A DNA stretch of 64,000 nucleotides from Streptomyces avidinii (GTDB taxonomy: Bacteria; Actinomycetota; Actinomycetes; Streptomycetales; Streptomycetaceae): NCBI RefSeq assembly GCF_014650695.1, contig NZ_BMVL01000001.1:393563-457562 (forward strand), in the 5' to 3' direction. A model generated the notes under the pieces. That model ran no database searches. It saw nothing but the letters and a program-made list of their open reading frames with translations, and was not told the origin of the DNA. This document shows, piece by piece, positions 60,050 through 64,000 of the stretch. The first letter of the stretch is position 1, and every line of letters begins with the position of its first letter. The position numbers and the translations under genes are program-made.

Positions 60050-60283
60050 CTACTCCTCCGGCGGGAAGACCGGCTCCCCCGTCTCCGCCAGGGTGATGAG
60101 GATGGCCTCCACCGGGCAGCCCTCCGCCGCCGTCAGGATCGGCTCGTTCGCGTCCGACTCTGCGGTGCGCGGGTGGGACTGGCGTGCCGAGTCCAGGACG
60201 AAGCCGTCCGGGGCGTGGTTCACGCACATGCCCGAGCCGATGCAGACCCCGCGGTCCACCTCGACCTGCCAGCGGTCACCCAT
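60050..60283 (-). CDS. Ferredoxin, [3Fe-4S] type
   Basis: A 77-residue electron carrier. CIGSGMC (C14-x5-C20) lacks the second Cys of the CxxCxxC motif, and the last Cys is in AAEGCPVEAIL, a pattern of [3Fe-4S] ferredoxins that serve actinobacterial cytochrome P450s. The ATG at 60283 overlaps the aldehyde dehydrogenase stop (ATGA), so it is translated with it. No P450 gene is in this window; the partner may be elsewhere or the aldehyde dehydrogenase pathway may involve an oxygenase. Confidence 0.93.
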   Translation of the reverse strand: MGDRWQVEVDRGVCIGSGMCVNHAPDGFVLDSARQSHPRTAESDANEPILTAAEGCPVEAILITLAETGEPVFPPEE

Positions 60284-61746
60284 CAGGCACCCGCCTCATA
60301 GCCCGCCGGGAGGTGGATCATCTTGTGCTCCAGGTACTCGCTCAGGCCCTCCGGGCCGAACTCCCGCCCCACACCGCTGTTCTTGTAGCCGCCGAACGGC
60401 CCCAGCATGTCCAGGCTGAAGGTGTTCACGTTGAAGGTGCCGGTGCGGATCTGCCGGGCGAAGTCGATGCCGTGCTCGACGTCGCCGGTCCAGACGCTGC
60501 CGCTGAGGCCGAACTCCGAGTCGTTGGCCACCCGTACCGCCTCCGCCTCGTCCCCGTACGGGATCAGGCAGACGACCGGGCCGAAGATCTCCTCGCGCGC
60601 GATCCGCATGGAGTTGTCCACGTCCCCGAAGAGGGTGGGCTCCACGTACCAGCCGCGGTCCAGACCCGCCGGGCGGCCGCCGCCCGACAGGACCTTCGCA
60701 CCCTCCTCCTGCCCGATCCGGATGTAGTCCAGGGAGCGCTGCTGCTGCCGCCGGGCCACCAGCGGGCCGAGCTGCGTCGCCGGGTCGAGCGGGTCGCCGA
60801 CCACCAGCGCGCCGGCCGCCGCCGCGAGGGCCTCGGCCACCTCCTCGTACCGGCTGCGGGGAGCCAGGATGCGGGTCTGGGCCACGCACGCCTGGCCGTT
60901 GTTCATCCAGGCCGCGGGCACGATCCCGGCGACCGCGGTCGCCACGTCCGCGTCCGGGAGGACCACGGCCGCCGACTTGCCGCCGAGTTCGAGGGTGACG
61001 CGGGTGAGGTTGCGCGCGGCGACCTCCATCACGCGCCTGCCGGCCGCGACCGAGCCGGTGAAGGCGACCTTGTCGATGCCGGGGTGGCCGACCAGGTACT
61101 CGCTGACCTCGCGGTCGGCGGGCAGGATCGACAGCACGCCCTCGGGGAGTCCGGCCTCGCGCGCGATGTCGGCGAGGATGTAGGAGTCCAGCGGCGCCTC
61201 GGGCGACGGCTTGAGGATCACCGTCGAACCCGTCAGGAGCGCCGGCGCCAGCTTGGCCGCCGCCACGAACTGCGGGACGTTCCACGGGATGACGGCGGCG
61301 ACCACGCCCACCGGCTCCCGGCGCACCAGGATCGGGCCGAGCACGCCCTGGCGGTGCTCCTCGTACGGGTAGGCGCGGGCGACCGTGATCGCGGCGTCGT
61401 AGACCATCATCGGGCCGAGCGCCTGGGCGAGGACGCTCCAGGAGTACGGGGAGCCGTTCTGGGAGCTGATGGAACGGGCTATCTCCTCGTGCCGGACGGC
61501 GATGGCGTCCTTGATCCGGGAGACGACGGCGATCCGCTCGTCCAGGGTCATCCGCGGCCAGGGCCCCTCGTCGAACGCCTTCCGCGCGACGGCGACGGCG
61601 CGGTCGACGTCCGCCTTCGAGGCGTGCGGGACGGAGCCGATGACCTGCTCGGTGTGGGGGGAGACGATCCGGATCGTGTCGGTGCCCAGCGGATCCGTCC
61701 ACTCCCCGCCGATGAACAGCTTTCCGTGTTCCACGAGCTCGGTCAT
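60283..61746 (-). CDS. NAD(P)-dependent aldehyde dehydrogenase
   Basis: A 487-residue ALDH-superfamily enzyme. The catalytic Cys is C287 in NNGQACVAQTR, the general base Glu lies in TLELGGKSAAVVL, and the cofactor region has VVAAVIPWNVPQF and GSVAAGRRVMEVAA. The signature EIFGPVVCLIPYGDEAEAVRVAN is present. ATG 61746 starts it. A perfect 7-4-7 palindrome lies 41 bp upstream. The family includes actinobacterial steroid, terpene and aromatic aldehyde dehydrogenases. Coupling to a P450-type ferredoxin suggests oxidation of a hydroxylated lipid, terpene or sterol-derived aldehyde. Confidence 0.92.
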   Translation of the reverse strand: MTELVEHGKLFIGGEWTDPLGTDTIRIVSPHTEQVIGSVPHASKADVDRAVAVARKAFDEGPWPRMTLDERIAVVSRIKDAIAVRHEEIARSISSQNGSPYSWSVLAQALGPMMVYDAAITVARAYPYEEHRQGVLGPILVRREPVGVVAAVIPWNVPQFVAAAKLAPALLTGSTVILKPSPEAPLDSYILADIAREAGLPEGVLSILPADREVSEYLVGHPGIDKVAFTGSVAAGRRVMEVAARNLTRVTLELGGKSAAVVLPDADVATAVAGIVPAAWMNNGQACVAQTRILAPRSRYEEVAEALAAAAGALVVGDPLDPATQLGPLVARRQQQRSLDYIRIGQEEGAKVLSGGGRPAGLDRGWYVEPTLFGDVDNSMRIAREEIFGPVVCLIPYGDEAEAVRVANDSEFGLSGSVWTGDVEHGIDFARQIRTGTFNVNTFSLDMLGPFGGYKNSGVGREFGPEGLSEYLEHKMIHLPAGYEAGA

Positions 61747-61787
61747 GGCTGAGGCCTCCTGCGGCTTGCCCTGCGGCTTGGCGTTCC

Positions 61788-61805
61788 AGAACTGATACCA
61801 GTTCT
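61788..61805. promoter_or_regulatory. Operator-like palindrome before the aldehyde dehydrogenase
   Basis: AGAACTG-ATAC-CAGTTCT, perfect 7-bp arms with a 4-bp centre. It differs in spacing from the KstR-type sites, so a different regulator (TetR type) is likely. Confidence 0.6.
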
Positions 61806-61895
61806 AGTTAGAGGAGTCCACGGCCAGGACGGAACAGCGAAGAAGATCGAACGGCTGGTCAGGAAGCTGGGAAAGTGGTCGACTTGGGCTACTAC

Positions 61896-61909
61896 TGAAA
61901 CACGTTCTC
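61896..61909. promoter_or_regulatory. Degenerate KstR-type site before the MBL hydrolase
   Basis: TGAAACACGTTCTC keeps T, AAC, N2 and GTT of the consensus and misses only the final A. It lies 30 bp upstream of the MBL gene start. Confidence 0.45.
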
Positions 61910-61938
61910 ATCCGAGGACGGCGACAGGGGGAGGACAC

Positions 61939-63126
61939 ATGACGGAGGACACCTCACAGCCCGCGGAGCAGACGCCACAGGCCCCGGATGGCCCGTCACA
62001 GGCCGCGGATGGCTCGTCACAGGCCGCGGATGGCTCGTCACAGGCCGCGGATGGCTCGTCACAGGCCGCGTCACCCACCACCGAGGACACGCCACAGGTC
62101 ACCGATCACGGTGGAGGCGTATGGGCCATCAAGGTCCCCATCCCGGACAACCCCCTCGGCCACACCCTCGTCCACGTCCTCGACACCGACCGCGGCCCCG
62201 TCCTCATCGACACCGGCTGGGACAACCCCGCCTCCTGGGACACCCTCGTCGCCGGCCTCGCCGCACTCGGCACCGCCGTCGCCGACATCCACGGCGTCGT
62301 CATCACCCACCACCACCCCGACCACCACGGACTCTCCGGCCAGGTCCGCGAGGCCTCCGGCGCCTGGATCGCCATGCACGCCGCCGACACCGAGGTCGTG
62401 GTACGGACCCGCGCCTCCGAGCCCGGCGTCTGGTTCGACTACATGAGCGACAAGCTCGCCGCCGCCGGAGCCCCCGAGGAGCACATCGCCCCGCTGCGCG
62501 CCGCCCGCGCGAGCGGCCGCATGCGGACCCTGCCCGGCCTGCGCGCCGCCGTCCCCGACCGGGAGATCGTCCCGGCCGAGCTGCTCCCCCTCGCCGGGCG
62601 CCGGCTGCGCGCGATCTGGACCCCCGGCCACACCCCCGGCCACGTCTGCCTGCACCTGGAGGAGCAGCACCCGGCGAACCTCCCCGGCAACGGCCGCCTC
62701 TTCTCCGGTGACCACCTGCTGCCCGGGATCTCCCCGCACATCGGCCTGTACGAGGCCCCGGAGGACCCCCGCGTCACCGACCCCCTCGGCGACTACCTCG
62801 ACTCCCTCGAACGCATCGGCCGGCTCGGCCCCGCCGAGGTGCTCCCCGCCCACCAGCACGCCTTCACCGACGCACCCGCCCGCGTACGGGAGCTCCTCGA
62901 CCACCACGAGGAACGCCTCGCCGGACTCCGGGCACTGCTGGCCGAGCCGCTGACCCCGTGGGGTCTGGCCGAGCAAATGGAGTGGAACCGGCCCTGGGAG
63001 CAGATCCCGTACGGCTCCCGCAATATCGCCGTCTCGGAAGCGGAGGCCCATCTGCGACGGCTGGTGAAGCAGGGCCATGCCGAGGCGGTGCCGGGCACGG
63101 ACCCGGTGACGTACCGGGCCCTGTGA
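61939..63126 (+). CDS. MBL-fold metallo-hydrolase
   Basis: A 395-residue metallo-beta-lactamase-fold hydrolase. The zinc motif THHHPDHHG is at 123-131 (H124, H126, D128, H129), the third ligand regions lie in IWTPGHTPGHVCLHL and FSGDHLLPGISPH. The C-terminal 90 residues resemble a winged-helix-like extension (LEPLTPWGLAEQMEWNRPW type) seen in LACTB2-like and acyl-CoA or lactone hydrolases. The first 50 residues are disordered with four SSQAADG heptads encoded by a 21-bp tandem repeat. The ATG at 61939 follows GGGGGAGG. A KstR-like half-matched site lies upstream. Confidence 0.9.
   Translation: MTEDTSQPAEQTPQAPDGPSQAADGSSQAADGSSQAADGSSQAASPTTEDTPQVTDHGGGVWAIKVPIPDNPLGHTLVHVLDTDRGPVLIDTGWDNPASWDTLVAGLAALGTAVADIHGVVITHHHPDHHGLSGQVREASGAWIAMHAADTEVVVRTRASEPGVWFDYMSDKLAAAGAPEEHIAPLRAARASGRMRTLPGLRAAVPDREIVPAELLPLAGRRLRAIWTPGHTPGHVCLHLEEQHPANLPGNGRLFSGDHLLPGISPHIGLYEAPEDPRVTDPLGDYLDSLERIGRLGPAEVLPAHQHAFTDAPARVRELLDHHEERLAGLRALLAEPLTPWGLAEQMEWNRPWEQIPYGSRNIAVSEAEAHLRRLVKQGHAEAVPGTDPVTYRAL
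61988..62071 (+). repeat. Four tandem 21-bp repeats in the MBL gene
   Basis: Four units beginning ATGGC(C/T)CGTCACAGGC, at 61988, 62009, 62030 and 62051, each coding for the heptad DGxSQAA in frame. Units two and three are identical; the first differs by one base (C for T, giving Pro for Ser) and the fourth by its last base. Confidence 0.95.
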
Positions 63127-63204
63127 GCGGACCGGCAAGGGGGCGCCCGGCGCCTGCGCCCCGGAGCCCGCCGGTTACGGGCCGGTAGAGTGCACCTGTC
63201 GTCC

Positions 63205-63410
63205 ACACCTCTGTACGGGGGGAAGCCGGTGCAATTCCGGCGCTGACCCGCAACCGTGACCCACACCCGGCGCCGCCCGGGCGGGGAGCCGGAATGCCCC
63301 GTACCGCAGGTGCGCGGCTCGTGCCGCCGGAGCCCCCGGCGGCCGGCACCGTCGAGGTAAACGGAGCCGGAGCCCGGTGCCTGTGCGTGCCTGCTGCCGG
63401 TTTCCCCGTA
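63205..63410 (+). promoter_or_regulatory. Cobalamin riboswitch and expression platform
   Basis: The B12 aptamer core is clear: AGCCGGTGCAATTCCGGC (63224-63241), then GCTGACCCGCAACCGTGA, the hallmark of cobalamin riboswitches. The closing helix pairs GTACGGGG (63213-63220) with CCCCGTAC (63297-63304). A downstream hairpin (63321-63349) is a candidate expression platform, about 80 bp before the ATG. It should turn the following secreted protein gene off when adenosylcobalamin is abundant. Confidence 0.93.
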
Positions 63411-63427
63411 CGAGAGGCACGCCCCCC

Positions 63428-64000
63428 ATGAACGTCCGCCGCAGCGCAGCCGCGCTCGCCGCCTCCGCCGTGCTCTGCGTGGGCGCCGCCCCCGCAGCCC
63501 TCGCCGACACCGCGCCGCCCGCCTCCCCCTCCGCGCCGCCGGTCATCCCCTCCGGTCTCCACGGCAAGAACGACCCCACCTACGACGGCGTGTGGCGGCA
63601 GTCCTTCGCGCTGCTCGCCCAGCACACGGTCGGCGTCAAGCCCTCCCGCCAGGCCGTGATCTGGCTGCTCGGCCAGCAGTGCCAGACCGGCGGCTTCCCC
63701 TCCTTCCGCCCGAACCCCGGCGTGGAATGCGACGCGAAGACGATGTACGACACGAACGCCACCGCGGCGGCCGTGCAGGCGCTGCAGGCCCTCGGCGGCC
63801 AGGACCCGGCCGTCAGGAAGAGCGTGGACTGGCTGAAGTCCGTCCAGAACGAGGACGGCGGCTGGAGCTACGTCCCCGGCTCCCCCAGCGACGCCAACTC
63901 CACCGCCGTCGTGATCAGCGCGCTGGCCGTGGCGGGCGAGAAGCCGGCCGAGGTCAAGTCCAAGGCGGGCAAGTCGGCCTACGAGGGCCTGCTCCCCTTC
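63428..64000 (+). CDS. Secreted transcobalamin-like alpha/alpha-barrel protein, 3' end outside window
   Basis: 191 codons are present. A signal peptide (about 1-26, MNVRRSAAALAASAVLCVGA, cleavage near ALA-D) precedes a helical barrel resembling prenyltransferase/squalene-oxidase repeats: WRQSFALLAQHTVGVKPSRQ, WLLGQQCQTGGFPSF, DTNATAAAVQALQALGG, WLKSVQNEDGGWSYVPG, DANSTAVVISALAVAGE. These QxxxGG(W/F) blocks also make the cobalamin-binding barrel of human intrinsic factor and transcobalamin. Immediate control by a cobalamin riboswitch supports a cobalamin uptake role. A C-terminal DUF4430-type domain would be expected beyond the window but cannot be seen. Confidence 0.85.
   Translation, partial: MNVRRSAAALAASAVLCVGAAPAALADTAPPASPSAPPVIPSGLHGKNDPTYDGVWRQSFALLAQHTVGVKPSRQAVIWLLGQQCQTGGFPSFRPNPGVECDAKTMYDTNATAAAVQALQALGGQDPAVRKSVDWLKSVQNEDGGWSYVPGSPSDANSTAVVISALAVAGEKPAEVKSKAGKSAYEGLLPF

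Overview
The window is chromosomal DNA of a Streptomyces or very close relative. The grounds are very high G+C with strong third-position GC bias, frequent GTG starts, an AfsR/SARP regulator, DUF397/XRE pairs, mycothiol-type and F420-type enzymes, LAXTG sortase signals, an actinobacterial RNase P RNA, and DmdR/IdeR-type iron boxes. No rRNA, tRNA, CRISPR array, insertion sequence, integrase or antibiotic gene cluster was seen. It reads as core chromosome with a few accessory patches.

Layout. 1-8.5 kb: truncated SARP/AfsR regulator, site-2-type protease, TerD-nuclease fusion, NADPH:F420 oxidoreductase, methionine aminopeptidase. 8.5-20 kb: a heme and iron acquisition island with heme oxygenase, two HtaA-type surface heme proteins plus a PhzF-like enzyme, a heme ABC importer (hmuTUV-like) and an EfeOBU-type ferrous iron system. 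Iron boxes stand before hmuO, between the htaA and hmu operons, and before efeO. 20-30 kb: housekeeping and accessory metabolism (second PhzF, SDR, Bcr/CflA exporter, Rsm22-like methyltransferase, dimethylargininase with a divergent TetR gene, prim-pol domain protein, YaaA, RNB nuclease, a broken MerR gene). 30 kb: rnpB. 31-34 kb: translationally coupled Nif3-like, zinc-ribbon and RNase H/phosphatase genes. 35.5-44.4 kb: two acyl-CoA/lipid degradation operons (MaoC hydratase, alcohol dehydrogenase, SDR; fused acyl-CoA dehydrogenase, thiolase) around an ECF sigma factor locus. 44.4-54.8 kb: PIG-L deacetylase, Ser/Thr kinase, XRE/DUF397 pair, cell-wall amidase, F420-type oxidoreductase, and a 455-bp nested inverted-repeat element. 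54.8-63 kb: a glycosyltransferase/methyltransferase/barrel-protein operon divergent from a KstR-like TetR gene, ferredoxin plus aldehyde dehydrogenase, and an MBL hydrolase. 63.2-64 kb: a cobalamin riboswitch and the start of a secreted transcobalamin-like barrel protein.

How the genes work together. The clearest system is iron scavenging. HtaA proteins would capture heme at the cell surface, HmuTUV would import it, HmuO would release its iron, and EfeUOB would add free iron, all probably repressed by DmdR/IdeR when iron is plentiful. The second theme is a dispersed lipid or steroid-type regulon. A KstR-like regulator (58.2 kb) has a matching 14-bp operator at its own promoter. Exact copies of the same pattern precede the MaoC operon and the acyl-CoA dehydrogenase operon, and a near match precedes the MBL hydrolase. 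A second palindrome, TGAC-N5-GTCA, sits beside two of these boxes and before the F420-type oxidoreductase, which suggests a second regulator overlapping the first. The most unusual single locus is the riboswitch-controlled protein at the right edge, which may be a bacterial counterpart of animal cobalamin carriers.
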